Shown in pieces: positions 1-9,930 of a DNA stretch of 64,000 nucleotides. The first letter of the stretch is position 1. Each line of letters begins with the position of its first letter. This DNA comes from Diphasiastrum complanatum (taxonomy: Eukaryota; Streptophyta; Lycopodiopsida; Lycopodiales; Lycopodiaceae). The DNA is taken from the NCBI GenBank assembly GCA_029204225.1, contig CM055109.1, positions 39,579,592-39,643,591 on the forward strand. Direction: 5' to 3'. Below the pieces are notes generated by a model that made no database searches, was not told the DNA's origin, and saw only the letters and a program-made list of their open reading frames with translations. The translations under genes were made by a program, and so were the position numbers.

Positions 1-870
1 ATACTTTTGGCATTGTTGCAAAAATCGTTTTAGATAATTTAAGTGATACCTTCGGGCTGAATGTACATACAAATCACTTCTAAGAATTTCTGGAGAAACT
101 CTTTGAAGGCATGTTGCATAACTCTTTAGAATGTGCTTGGTGCATTGAACAATCCAAATGACAATACACAAAAAGCATTAAGTCCCCCATGTGGTTGCAA
201 AAGCAGTCTCATGTTGGTCCTCGGGTGCTATTTGCACTTGGTTATACCCACTGAATCCATCAAGAAAACTGTAGGCCTCTTCTCCTGCTATTCGTTCAAG
301 CACTCTTTCAGTAAAAGGCAGAGGGAAGTGGTCCTTCTTTTTGACCACATTATGTTTCTTGAGATTTACACAAATGTGTAGTTTCTCATTCTTTTTAGGC
401 ACAATCACAATTGGGAATACCCAGTCACTATGTTCAATTTCATATATTAATCTAGCGTCTAGTAGCTTCTCCAACTCTCGCTAAATAAGCTCGGAGTAAT
501 GAGGGTTGCAGCAATAAGGTCGGCTCACTTTCGGTTCATCACTATCGACTAACGGAATGGTGTGCTCACTATCGACTAACGGAATGGTGTGCTGCACTAC
601 TTCATTTGGTATTTCCTTCAGATCCTTATAGGACCATGCAAAACAATCACGATATTCTTGTAAGAGATCTCTTAGATCGGATAGTTCTTCAGTCATAAGT
701 TGTTCACCTACATAGACTATTTTTTTGTCTTCTCCAGGATCGGCTAGATCTAGAGGTTGGACTTTCGTAGGACCTTCATACGAACAAGAATTCTTAGGTG
801 CGTCGTTTGAGTCAGGGGCTTGGGGTAAGGCAACGATCACATCATCTAAGTATAGTTACTAAAGTTTGCT
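1..870 (-). pseudogene. Ty3/gypsy RT N-terminal part, broken (gypsy-1)
   Basis: This is the start of the reverse transcriptase region of gypsy-1, read from 870 down to 1. The 840-481 piece carries the pre-RT motif (CFAWSYKDLKEIP) and the segment leading into RT. After an in-frame stop at about 482-484 the frame continues (474-178) with RT blocks 1-2: YEIEHSDWVFPIVIVPKKN and a degenerate FPLPF/FLDGFSGYNQ region. Below about 178 the frame shifts, and a SFGLFNAPSTF block with one more stop continues to the window edge. The catalytic FLDD block would lie outside the window. The same order of motifs occurs in gypsy-2 and gypsy-3 in this window. A 27-bp in-frame tandem duplication (541-567 and 568-594) doubles an HTIPLVDS segment. 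The element is dead, and its 3' half is not in the window. Confidence 0.9.
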
Positions 871-1710
871 AGCACATCGTGCAATGGCTCTCAGCTATTA
901 TTTTTAGATCATGTCTCAGAATCTGATTTTGGGATTGAGAGGTCAAATATCATCAAGACTCTTTTTGATGCCTTAGAAGCAGCATCTGGTGGAATCGGGT
1001 GGATAGATGGAACGAAAGAAGGAGACGAAACTAGTAAGCCGAGAGGCTCTGTTACAACTTGTTCGATCCGAACAGGAGGAAAGGATATAGTGCGGAATAG
1101 CTCCCGCCCCGATATAGGACCGGTTTAAAAACAAATGCACGATCAGGTATAAGGGTAATCCATCGAAGAGTGTAGGAGCTACTAGCAATGCTTAGAGTTG
1201 GAATGTTCAGTTACAGAATGAAGAACTATGGTGCAGAGATTTTGTGCTTGTTCCTCAGGTGTCAGAGACAACCATAGTCTAATCAGATGCAGAGGAGTTA
1301 GAGACGTCCATGATCTGTCAGAGTGAGTGAATGAGCGCGTCAAGCAAGATAGAGTAATGCAATCAAATCACAACATACAAACATCTACATAAGATACAGA
1401 TGAAGAAGTGTTGCTTGTATATCACATTAACTGCTTGTAATGGAGCAAGAGCAACAATAAAGATCAATCTACAAGCAACAAAACAAAAACAAAAACAAGA
1501 AAAAGTTGAATTTCAAGCGGTTTTTCATTTTCTCTTTCATAGTATGACCACGTGGTTGAGGGTTTGGTGGTGGAGAGGTGTGTGGATGAGGATCTCGTCA
1601 TCAATTTGACATATAGTCTCCTCCTCACAGAGATCCCATGGATAGTGTGGGCATTTGGACGGTAAAATTTTGTCTCAAGCTTTTCAACTGCAACCTTGGC
1701 AACTGGTTCC
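871..1710 (-). other. gypsy-1 protease-RT linker, degenerate
   Basis: This stretch joins the gypsy-1 RT start to the protease end that lies right of copia-A. At 860-890 it still encodes a degraded NYTxDDVI segment also present in gypsy-2 and gypsy-3. At 1464-1710 the frame VAKVAVEKLETKF continues exactly from the ASKVE end at about 8290, which shows that copia-A inserted inside this reading frame. The middle (about 900-1460) has stops in every frame, and I recognise nothing else there. Confidence 0.7.
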
Positions 1711-2571
1711 TGTGGAAAATTGTCACTTATCACTTGACATTGTTTATTGTAAATAAAGATCAATTATTAGAACAATATTGATGATCTGATTTCACACGTG
1801 TGGAGCATGTTCCCACGTGTGAAAGAAAGTATTTTTCATACTTGTATATATCTAATTTGATTTTGCATCGATCTAGTTAGTGTGAACATGATATGACTAT
1901 TTTTTAGTCAAGTTGACTAGTCACCTAGAAATTAGCTTTTCCTTGCATGTGCATAAGTAAATGCTCCCACATGGCAAGTGGATGTTCACACGTGTGTATA
2001 GAGTTCTAGAAGATAAGAGTTGACCATTTTCCTTAGATCCTATTTTGTAGGGAATATTCCTATATTCTAGGAGACTAGCTCTCTGGATTTTAGCCATATT
2101 CTAGAAGGTCAACTTTGGATAAGGATCAAGGATGGACCAAGTGGATAGATATGAGTGATGTGGCACTCTTCACACGTGTGAAGACTTGCTGGACTGTACC
2201 AGACTTGTGGATGTACTTGATCCATGAAAGGATCATCATTTTGCTAATGAGATTGATGAGACTTTTGCATTCTACACTTTTGTGAGATTTCTAGTCATTA
2301 GAATTGTGATTTCTATGAATGATTGCTATCAAGAACTATAGTACTTGTTGTTTCAGGTGTCGTCCATACTATGGACAGTACTCCACACGTGTGAGGCTGC
2401 TCTCACTAATTTATGATGTGTTGATCCATTGCTCTTGCTTAAATCTAAGTGTAGTGAATCTAGATCAAGATCTAATGTGTAGAACTTGATAGATCCATTG
2501 ATTAAGCAACCAATAACTCTATATGATTCTTAAGTACAATCATTATTGTCCTAAAAACTGAAATTTTATCA
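1711..2571 (+). repeat. 5' LTR of copia-A
   Basis: The boundaries come from alignment with 7408-8286, the TG...CA termini and the target duplication. A TATA-like TGTATATATC lies at about 1843-1853. Five CACGTG cores are present (1795, 1814, 1989, 2173, 2386). Relative to the 3' LTR it lacks a short tandem duplication seen near 7572-7620 and carries a few extra bases near 2070. Confidence 0.96.
1793..2393. promoter_or_regulatory. Five G-box (CACGTG) palindromes in the copia-A LTR
   Basis: Perfect CACACGTGTG palindromes occur at 1793-1802, 1987-1996, 2171-2180 and 2384-2393, with a fifth CACGTG core at 1814-1819. The 3' LTR has the same five (7490, 7511, 7708, 7884, 8099). In plants, CACGTG with ACACGTGT flanks is a binding site for bZIP (ABA and light responsive) and bHLH (PIF-type) factors. 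That they act as enhancers of LTR transcription is inferred from their number and conservation. Confidence 0.6.
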
Positions 2572-2583
2572 TGGTGTCAGAGC
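2572..2583 (+). other. Primer-binding site of copia-A (tRNA-Met type)
   Basis: TGGTGTCAGAGC follows the LTR without a gap. It differs by one base from TGGTATCAGAGC, the usual plant copia site complementary to the 3' end of initiator tRNA-Met. Confidence 0.9.
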
Positions 2584-3092
2584 TAACTAAGAGAGTGATC
2601 GATTGAATCATAAAACTTGCAAAGATCATTGGCAAAATTTGTTTTTGGCCAATACTTTTGAGGGCGAGTTCATCTAGAGTGATAGCTTGTTTCTATTTGG
2701 ATAAAATCAACTTGGAGGCTGTGTATGTACTTTCCACATGTGTGAAACCGTATAGGAACTTTCATTTCAAGTTATTTAGTGTTTTTTGGTCCTATAATCT
2801 CAATTCTAGCTCATTTTTAGTGCTTTTTGAAGCATAGTATTGATCTAGATTTAATCTAGCTAATGCCTATGACCATATAGAGTTTTGGATCATTGAAGAA
2901 TTTCTTTTTGGAGTTTAAGATCATATCTAAGAGGCTGATTTGTTCAGATCCTTAGTTGATGTGAAACCTCTAAGAAAAGTATAAAGCAAAAAAAAATTTG
3001 TGCGAAAGAAAGCTAGGAATTTTTGTCAAGATCTTTGTGTATCATTAAAGCTTGTGTGCTCTTTGTGATTTTTGTAGAGCACTCATTATACA
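2584..3092 (+). other. Untranslated leader of copia-A
   Basis: A 0.5-kb AT-rich leader lies between the primer site and the gag start, with no open frame. It contains one further G-box-like TTCCACATGTGTG at about 2734. Confidence 0.7.
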
Positions 3093-4518
3093 ATGTCATC
3101 CATGGGTGGTTATTTGTTGGAATCAAGTGAGAGACTCACTTCCACAAATTATTCCACTTGGAAAGTGAGGATGGAATCACTCCTAGTGATCCATGATCTC
3201 TTTGACATAGTTCTAGGAGTTGAGGAAGAGCCTCAAGCTCCCCAAGAACAAACCAAATACAAGAAGAGAGTAAGATTAGCTCTACATTGCATAAAGTTGA
3301 ATGTATGCAATGACCTCTTGAAGGAGGTGTCTTCTTGTGCCTCATCCAAAGAGGCTTGGGATTCATTAAAGAGTATCTATGAATCCAATAACACTTCAAG
3401 AATCCTCATGCTAAGAAATCAAGTTTTCCAAAGCATGAAAGGAATTGGAGAGAGTGGATAAGAGTATGTCCTTAGGATCAAATCTCTTAACAAGGAATTG
3501 AGTGCAATAGGAGAGAAGATCCAAGATCAAGAGCTAGTACAAATCATGTTGAATGGCCTAGGTGATGAGTTCACCAACTTAGTCCAATCATTTGCTATTC
3601 AACATAATCTTCCATCCATTGAAAAGTTGCATAATGTTCTTCTGGCAGAGGAGAGTAGACTTCTACACCTCAAGACAAGAATGGATGGCTTCTCACTTAA
3701 TGGAGGAGAGGAGAAAGCAAAATTTACATCCAAAGGTAAGAAGGAACAATATCCATTCAAGAAGAATCAAGGCAAGGAGGCCGAGATGAAGAATGGAGGA
3801 TCTACTTCCAAAGGCAAGGTGAAGAACAAGGCAAAGCCCAAGTGTTTCTTTTGTGGGAAGAAAGGACACTTTGCCTTAGAATGCTACTTGAAGAAGAATC
3901 AACAAGCCGATGGAGATCAAGGGAACATTGCTCAAGAGGAAGAAGCTGAGGATGGATTCAACACATCCTTAATGGTTGCATCTACACCAACTTCAAGTCA
4001 AGACACATGGTGGATAGATAGTGGGGCTAGTTCCCACATGTCTTTTAACAAGCATTATTTTTCTGCTCTTCTATCTTATAATGACTCTAAGAAGTCAATA
4101 TACACTGCTAGTGATCAAGAATGCAAGATAGATGGCATAGGATCTATTCCTCTTTGCTTAGGCACATCTAAAAGGATAGATCTATATAATATTTTGTATG
4201 TTCCTACCATTTTAAGAAACTTGCCTAGTGTAGGACAATTAATGGACAATGGACTAGATGTACATTTCAAGAATGGAGTTTGTTTCATCTTGAAAAATGA
4301 TAATTGCATAGCTAGTGGCATTAAGCAAGGTATACTTTTCAAGTTGGATGCTAATGTTGCAAATGAAAGTGCGAACTTGGCTAGGGAGGAGCTATCCCAA
4401 GTGGAGCTTTGGTATAAAAGATTAGGCAATCCTAATCTTCAATCTATAGATTCAATGGCAAGCAAGGAACTAGCTCTTGGCCTACCAAGAGCTTTCAAGA
4501 AGTGTGGAAAGATGTGTG
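3093..4518 (+). pseudogene. Copia-A gag and protease with premature stop, integrase lost
   Basis: The frame opens at 3093 with a copia gag N-terminus (LTSTNYSTWKVRMESLL), is interrupted by TAA at 3462-3464 and continues in the same frame from 3465. It then shows the UBN2-type gag core (LVQIMLNGLGDEFTNL), a zinc knuckle CFFCGKKGHFALEC (C-x2-C-x4-H-x4-C), the protease active site WWIDSGASSHM, and the GAG-pre-integrase motif LWYKRLGNPNLQSIDSMA. Coding similarity ends near KKCGKMC at about 4515, where the copia-B fragment begins, so the integrase HHCC and DDE domains are absent. Gag would coat the virus-like particle RNA and protease would mature the polyprotein. Neither can be made intact from this copy. 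Confidence 0.93.
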
Positions 4519-4536
4519 TGTTGGGAGTCGTGTGTT

Positions 4537-4549
4537 GCTCTGATACGAC
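4537..4549 (-). other. Primer-site-like sequence of copia-B
   Basis: The minus strand reads GTCGTATCAGAGC directly after the LTR end. The TATCAGAGC part equals the core of the tRNA-Met primer site of plant copia elements. Confidence 0.55.
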
Positions 4550-4778
4550 TGATGAGAATCGTGAGAAGAAAATTCACGAAACATTCACGACTCTCTTTGA
4601 AGATTCTAGTTACACTCTGTATATCATGTTCTGATATGTGTCAAGTATTATCCAGTAAGTACGGTCTCTCTATATAAATCTAAGATTAGAGTGATTATAC
4701 ATCTACAACTAATCAGGGAATTACAAGAGTGGCAGATTAGCCATGACCTAGGAAGTATCTGTTGACGTCATGTCATCA
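4550..4778 (-). repeat. Probable LTR of copia-B (229 bp)
   Basis: On the plus strand it starts TGATGAGAATC and ends CATGTCATCA, giving TGATGA/TCATCA inverted termini. On the minus strand a TATA-like TTATATAGAG is present. No second copy is in the window, so the limits rest on termini and neighbours only. Confidence 0.5.
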
Positions 4779-4884
4779 GGTCATATCTCTGTACTTCTAG
4801 GTACTTGCGTGATCTCTGGTGGTAATCCTTGGAGCGCAAGGACAGAATGGGTTTTGTTTCCACCATTGGTTTCGCTTATCTCGT

Positions 4885-5622
4885 CTATCTTTCTCTCTTG
4901 CTGGACCGCAAAGGAATCTCGTTCGTGGATCTTTCGTGTTTGCGAACCATTCGTCTTTGTTTCTGTTGACTTTCGTGTTCGCAAATCTCTTTTTTTCGTG
5001 TCTCCAGATGTTCGAGTTCGCAAACATTTTCTTCAAGTGAAGGACTGAAGGCTAGCAAGGCTTTGTAATCAAAAACACTTTGTTTCTTCAGCTCCCTCTC
5101 AAAGCATGGTAGCTTTATGATCCCGAGACTACTCCTTTGCCTCTCAAAGAGCCCTTTGTCCAGAGCTTTAGTGAAGATGTCAGCAACCATATCTCTCATT
5201 CCTATGAAGGTGGTCTGCATCATCTTCCTTTCAATCAGATCCCTGATCAAGTGATACTTGATCGCAATGTGCTTTGTTCTTGAGTGGAACACAGGATCTT
5301 TCGTCAGATGTATCGTAGAGGTGTTGTCCTTCTGCAAGACCAATGGCTCATTCCTTGTTTCGCCTAATTCGTCCAAGAACTACCTTAGCCAAATTATTTT
5401 GTTGGCCATCTTCGCTACTGCTATGTACTCTGCTTCACAAGACGACTGGGCTACAATGGTCTGCTTCTTGCTGACCCAGAGAATTATTGCTTCTGATGTG
5501 ATGGTGCATCCTTCTGAGACGCTTTTACAGTCGTCCCTGAGAGATGCCCAGCTAGCATCGCTGTAGGAAAGTATCCGGAGACCTGCACCATGACAATAAC
5601 ACAAGCCATAATCCCTCGTTAA
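4885..5622 (-). pseudogene. Copia-B RNase H / pol C-terminus fragment
   Basis: The 5622-5380 part encodes RDYGLCYCHGAGLRILSYSDASWA...TIVAQSSCEAEYIAVAKMANKIIWLR, which holds the RNase H aspartate (SDASWA) and glutamate (CEAEY) blocks. The next stretch (5376 onward) has LQKDNTSTIHLTKDPVFHSRTKHI and the usual copia end VADIFTKALDKGLFERQRSSLGI. The frame then stays open through a charged tail to about 4885. The two parts are joined by a small break near 5378. This is the 3' end of a pol gene from a different copia family than copia-A, since the sequences differ throughout. Confidence 0.92.
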
Positions 5623-5625
5623 GCA

Positions 5626-7394
5626 TTGAGGATCTTGACAAACCCGAAGAGGATCTTGACAAACCCGAGGAAGATCTTGACAAATTCGAGGATGGAGACG
5701 ACAAGGATCCTAGTCAAAGGGAGCCGAGAAGATCATCAAGAAGCAAGGCCGAGCCCTCAAGGCTCACCTATGTGGACAAGGGAAATCAAAAGGAAGACTC
5801 TACATCTTCTACCTCTTACTCTTTCTTAGCTACATTGCTTGAAGAACCATCATCTTTTGAAGAAGCATATAGATCTAAAGTTTGGAGAGATGCAATGCAA
5901 GTAGAGTATGATGCATTAGAAGAAAATCATACTTGGAATTTTGTAAATCTTCCAAAAGTGAAGAAACCACTTGCATGTAAGTGGATTTATAGAATAAAGT
6001 ACAATCAAGATGGATCTATTAGTAAGTACAAGGCTAGGCTTGTTTCTAAGGGATTTCTTCAAATAAAAGGATTGGATTATGAAGAAACATTTGCACCTAT
6101 AACTAAGCTTGTAACTATTAGATTAATCATTTGCATTGCTACTTTGTTCAAGTGGGATCTCTACCAAATGGATGTGACAAATGCTTTCTTGAATGGCTTC
6201 TTAGAAGAGGAAATCTACATGATGCAACCTGAGGGCTTCATCAAGGTTGGTGAGGAGCAAAAAGTGTGCTACTTAAGGAAGAGCCTATATGGCTTGAAGC
6301 AAGCACCTAGAGCTTGGTACTCTAGGTTGTATGATTTTCTCTATTCCCTTGGCTTTGTACTAAGTGCTTATGAAACTTCTTTATATCTCAAATGTAATGA
6401 AGGAAAGATCATCATTTTTGTGCTTTATGTTGATGACATCATTATGACAAGAAATGATGATGAAGACATAAGCAAAGTAAAAGTTGATTTATCTAGTGAG
6501 TTCAAGATGGTAGATCTAGGCTTCCTAAAGTTTATACTTGGGATAGAAGTGTCTAGAAGTAGCAATTGTACTTTCATAAGTCAATCTAAGTATGCTACTT
6601 CTATTCTTGAAAGGTTTGGTATGAAAGATTGTAAGGGGATTGACACCCCTATGGAGCATGTTGTGAGAGCAACTAATGAAGGTGATGAAGCATCCTTTGA
6701 GGACATCACCCTCTTTAGGAAGCTTATAGGCTCTCTAATATATTTAACCATCACTAGACCTGACTTAAGTTTTTGTGTAAGCAAGTTGAGTCAAAGTATG
6801 CAAGCTCCTTTAGTTCATCATTGGAAAAGTGCCAAGAGAGTACTTAGACATGTTTCTAGTACTAGATTTTTTGGCATACTTTATGAAGAATCTACTTTGC
6901 ACTTGAGAGCCTACTCGGATTCAGATGTTGCGGGTGACAAGATGGATAGAAAGTCTGTTAGTGCATTTGCAACATTTCTTTGTGGAGGAGTAATATCTTG
7001 GCCTTCCAAAAAGCAAGATACTATCTCACTATCTTCTTGTGAGGCCGAGTACAAGGCATTGACTTCAACAACCAAAGAGCTCCTATGGCTAAGAAGACTC
7101 TTGATGGAGCTACATGTTCTAGAGGCCAAGGAGATCCCTTACATATTTTGTGACAATCAAGCTTCTCAACAAATTGCTTCAAATCCTATCTTCCATGCTA
7201 GAACAAAGCATATTGAGATAGCTCACCACTTTGTGAGGGAGAAGGTACAATCCAAGGAGGTGCAACTACATCATGTACCATCATCCGAATGCATAGCTGA
7301 TATATTAACCAAGCCATTGTCCAAAGATCCATTGTTTAAGTTAAGATATGCTCTTGGAATTGTAGATAGATGTACATTATATTTGCCAAGTTAG
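5626..7394 (+). pseudogene. Copia-A reverse transcriptase and RNase H (pol C-terminal half)
   Basis: An open frame of about 588 codons runs from about 5629 to the stop at 7392-7394. It starts with three EDLDKPE/F repeats (21-bp units, 5629-5690) and a basic RRSSRSK linker typical of the integrase-RT junction. RT follows with WNFVNLPKVKKPLACKWIYRIKY, the FAPITKL block, MDVTNAFLNGFLEEEIYM, SLYGLKQAPRAWY and the catalytic LYVDDIIM. RNase H shows AYSDSDVAGD and SSCEAEYKAL, then TKHIEIAHHFVRE and ADILTKPL. All catalytic aspartates are present, so this half would be functional if fused to an intact upstream part. It is classed as a pseudogene because the integrase and polyprotein continuity are lost. 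Confidence 0.95.
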
Positions 7395-7407
7395 AAGTGA
7401 GGAGGAG
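7394..7407 (+). other. Polypurine tract of copia-A
   Basis: AGAAGTGAGGAGGAG ends directly before the TG of the 3' LTR. This is the expected plus-strand primer for reverse transcription. Confidence 0.88.
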
Positions 7408-8286
7408 TGTGGAAAATTGTCACTTCTCACTTGACATTGTTTATTATAAATAAAGATCAATCATTAGAACAATGTTGATGATCTGATTTCACACGTGTGG
7501 AGCATGTTCCCACGTGTGAAAGAAAGTACTTTTCATACTTGTATATATCTAATTCAATTTTGTATCAATCTAGTTAGTGTGAACATGATATGACTAGTTA
7601 GTGTGAACATGATATGACTAGTTTTTAGTCAAGTTGACTAGTCACCTAGAAATTAGCTTTTCCTTGCATGTGCATGAGTAAATGCTCCCACATGGCAAGT
7701 GGATGTTCACACGTGTGTATAGAGTTCTAGAAGATAAGAGTTGACCATTTTCCTTAGATTCTATTTTGTAGGAAATATTCCTATATTCTAGCTCTTTGGA
7801 TTTTAGCCATATTCTAGAAGGTCAACTTTGGATAAGGATCAAGGATGGATCAAATGGATAGATCTGAGTGATGTGGCACTCTTCACACGTGTGAAGACCT
7901 GCTGGACTATAACAGACTCGTGGATGTACTTGATCCATAAAAGGATCATCATTTTGCTAATGAGATTGATGAGACTTTTGCATTCTACACTTTTGTGAGA
8001 TTTCTAGTCATTAGAATTGTGATTTCTATGAATGATTGCTATCAAGAACTATAGTACTTGTTGTTTCAGGTGCAGGCCGTATTGTGTGGACAGTACTCCA
8101 CACGTGTGAGGCCGCTCTCACTAATTTATGATGTGTTGATCCATTGCTCTTGCTTAAATCTAAGTGTAGTGAATCTAGATCAAGAACTAATGTGTAGAAC
8201 TTGATAGATCCATTGATTAAGCAACCAATAACTCTCTACGATTGTTAAGTACAATCATTATTGTCCTAAAAACTAAAATTTTATCA
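7408..8286 (+). repeat. 3' LTR of copia-A
   Basis: This is a direct repeat of 1711-2571 with the same termini. It has an extra tandem copy of a unit of about 27 bp (TAGTTAGTGTGAACATGATA..., at about 7570-7622) that is single in the 5' LTR. All five CACGTG cores are kept. The GTTCC target duplication follows at 8287-8291. Confidence 0.96.
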
Positions 8287-9362
8287 GTTCCACCTTGGAA
8301 GCATGTTGCGAATAGGCCCTAAGTGGAAGTGTCTCCATGTGATTGAGGATCTGGATATCAGAAATGTCCAAATCTTTTGGACAATTATGAATTCGTAATA
8401 CATTCTTGTCATCGATGAATAAATTGTCTAATTCATTAGTAGGTAGCCATGCAACATTTAGTAACTCATCATGGTGTGGAAGGATATCAATAAAATTGAT
8501 ATTGATAATAGGTGTATCCAGATCAGGTAATTGGTCGTGATCGATCGAGAGTGGAGAGGTACAATTATCCTGATGCTGAGCACAGTAATCGGCATTCACA
8601 CAATCAATTGTAGCTAGACTGTGACTCCAGTTTATAATATCAGTAGATTTAACATAATGGCCTTTTTCGTGGCTGGATTGGTATGATTCAAATACTGAGT
8701 TGTAGTTGAGGATCCTTCGTCATCGATGCATGCAGGTTTGAGTTTACCCATTGAATCAATGGTGACAGAACTATCATGATTTCCAAAAGTGACTCAGCCT
8801 TTGCTCCAGTCATGAACGACTTGTGCATTGGTGAGCCACGGACGACCAAGTAGTAAAGAATAGGCATTATTGGGAATATCAAGTACTACAAGATCGATAG
8901 AAAACTTGATACCTCCTAGTTTGATCAGCACGTGTGGAAGAAAACTGGTAGGTCGGACCACACTTTGATCAGCCATCTGAAGCTGACAAGTGGGTTTGGC
9001 TAGCTTGTCTCTCGGATTCAATTCTATCATGAGGGATGTGGAAATTATATTGACACCGGAGCCAACATCGAGTACTGCTAAAACTTTAAGAGATTGATGA
9101 TGGGTAGCTAGGATTTTGATGTTGCCTCGTTCGCTGAGTGAATTGGTTAGATGTAAGGGCATTTCAGGCAACTCATCAGTAGTGGTGGTGTTATTGGATT
9201 GGATCTGTTGTTTCCACTGGCCAGCATGCTTCTAGAGTACATGGAAAGGAAGAGTGACATTGGCTTGTAGTAAATCTCCCCAAACTTCGGTACCTTCAAG
9301 GGTTTTGCTTTCAAAGGGCTTGTGGGGTACTTTATGGGAAGTGGAAGATTGTTGGTCAGCAT
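8287..9362 (-). pseudogene. Gypsy-1 protease and linker
   Basis: Read downward from 9362, the pieces give an aspartic protease with KVLAVLDVGSGVNIISTSLM (active-site D-x-G-S-G), the ALLLGRPWL-like flap region SLLLGRPWLTNAQVVHDWSKG, then a stop near 8793 and a linker with SHSLATIDCVNADYC... and ILNHMETLP. The frame ends at ASKVE, where copia-A is inserted, and resumes at 1710. Gypsy-2 (51.6-50.9 kb) and gypsy-3 (13.5-12.9 kb) show the same protease/linker arrangement (ERPWLRTAQVVHNWG; VLHHMD, VLNYLD), so these belong to one lineage. Stops and a frame change near 9150-9171 make it non-functional. Confidence 0.85.
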
Positions 9363-9456
9363 TGCGGATTTGCTGGCGATACTAATGATGCAGCCGAATT
9401 CCTTCAGATGGGTGAGGGTAAACTATCGGGGATGAATCTTCACTTGGAAAAATAAC

Positions 9457-9930
9457 CTACGGTTGAGTTTTGCTGGGTGCAAGTGTAGGGGCTTGGCGTT
9501 GGGTTTGTGTCCGAGTCAAGACCCAAGCAGGATGAGTTTCGATGAATAAGGTTTCTACTTGCACTGAACAAAACAGAGCAGCTAGCTTAGATCGGAATAG
9601 GCAGTCCTTTACGTGATGTCCAATACCACAGAATTTACAAGCTGGAGAAAAACAGAGTTTATCTGGGCAACGAATACTAGGATGTTTACCTGCATAGATA
9701 AAACACCCTCGTATTGCGGGTAGTTGATGTGCGGCAAAGACAGCTTGGTTTGGATTGTAAGCTTGGGCATTGGGATCCACTGTTTGAGCATTAGAATCAT
9801 AGAAATAATAAACAACCATTTCAATAGAGTACTGCGGTTGAGTATTGTCTTCCACATAGTAGGTGGCCGGATCAATGGCATTCGGATCAAGATAATGGAC
9901 AGCGGTTTGTGGGGCAAAACAATTTCTTAG
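9457..9930 (-). pseudogene. Gypsy-1 gag C-terminal fragment with zinc knuckle
   Basis: The frame read from about 9917 down to 9457 contains an N/Q-rich stretch (NAQTVDPNAQAYNPNQAVF) and a cysteine-rich nucleocapsid part, GCFIYAGKHPSIRC followed by CKFCGIGHHVKDC, close to the CCHC knuckle of retrotransposon gag. The capsid part that should precede it is missing, so the upstream sequence joins leader-like DNA at about 9930. The position just ahead of the protease supports the assignment. Confidence 0.75.

Larger units (their letters stand above)
4519..5624 (-). mobile_element. Permuted fragment of a second copia (copia-B) replacing the integrase of copia-A
   Basis: Read on the minus strand this insert gives, in order, the end of copia RNase H (5622 to about 5100), a tail without clear domains, a short LTR-like block (4778-4550) and a primer-site-like sequence with leader (4549-4519). 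A linear copia has its primer site after the 5' LTR, not after pol, so the order pol end - LTR - primer site is circularly permuted or comes from a tandem pair of elements. The fragment is antisense to copia-A. Its junctions fall at about 4519 and 5620-5626, and I see no target duplication. About 1 kb of copia-A (the integrase) is missing at this place. Confidence 0.75.
1711..8286 (+). mobile_element. Ty1/copia LTR retrotransposon (copia-A), structurally complete but coding-defective
   Basis: Two near-identical direct repeats of 861 and 879 bp, each starting TGTGGAAAATT and ending TTTTATCA, bound a copia gag-protease...RT-RNase H region. The 5-bp duplication GTTCC at 1706-1710 and 8287-8291 shows normal integration. 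A primer site abuts the 5' LTR and a polypurine tract abuts the 3' LTR. The domain order seen is gag, CCHC knuckle, protease, GAG-pre-integrase, [integrase missing], RT, RNase H, which is copia order. The integrase interval holds an antisense permuted fragment of another copia. Gag has one premature stop. The LTRs differ at a few dozen sites by eye, so the insertion is neither brand new nor ancient. Its host sequence is the reading frame of gypsy-1. Confidence 0.97.

Noticed and set aside
973-1188. GC-richer patch that suggested an inserted organelle fragment
   Set aside because: No organelle gene is recognisable, and the flanking frame pieces fit the gypsy-1 linker.
4770-5048. Several overlapping frames on both strands
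   Set aside because: They lie in the tail of copia-B between pol end and LTR, where TTTGCGAACACGAAA-type repeats keep frames open by chance.
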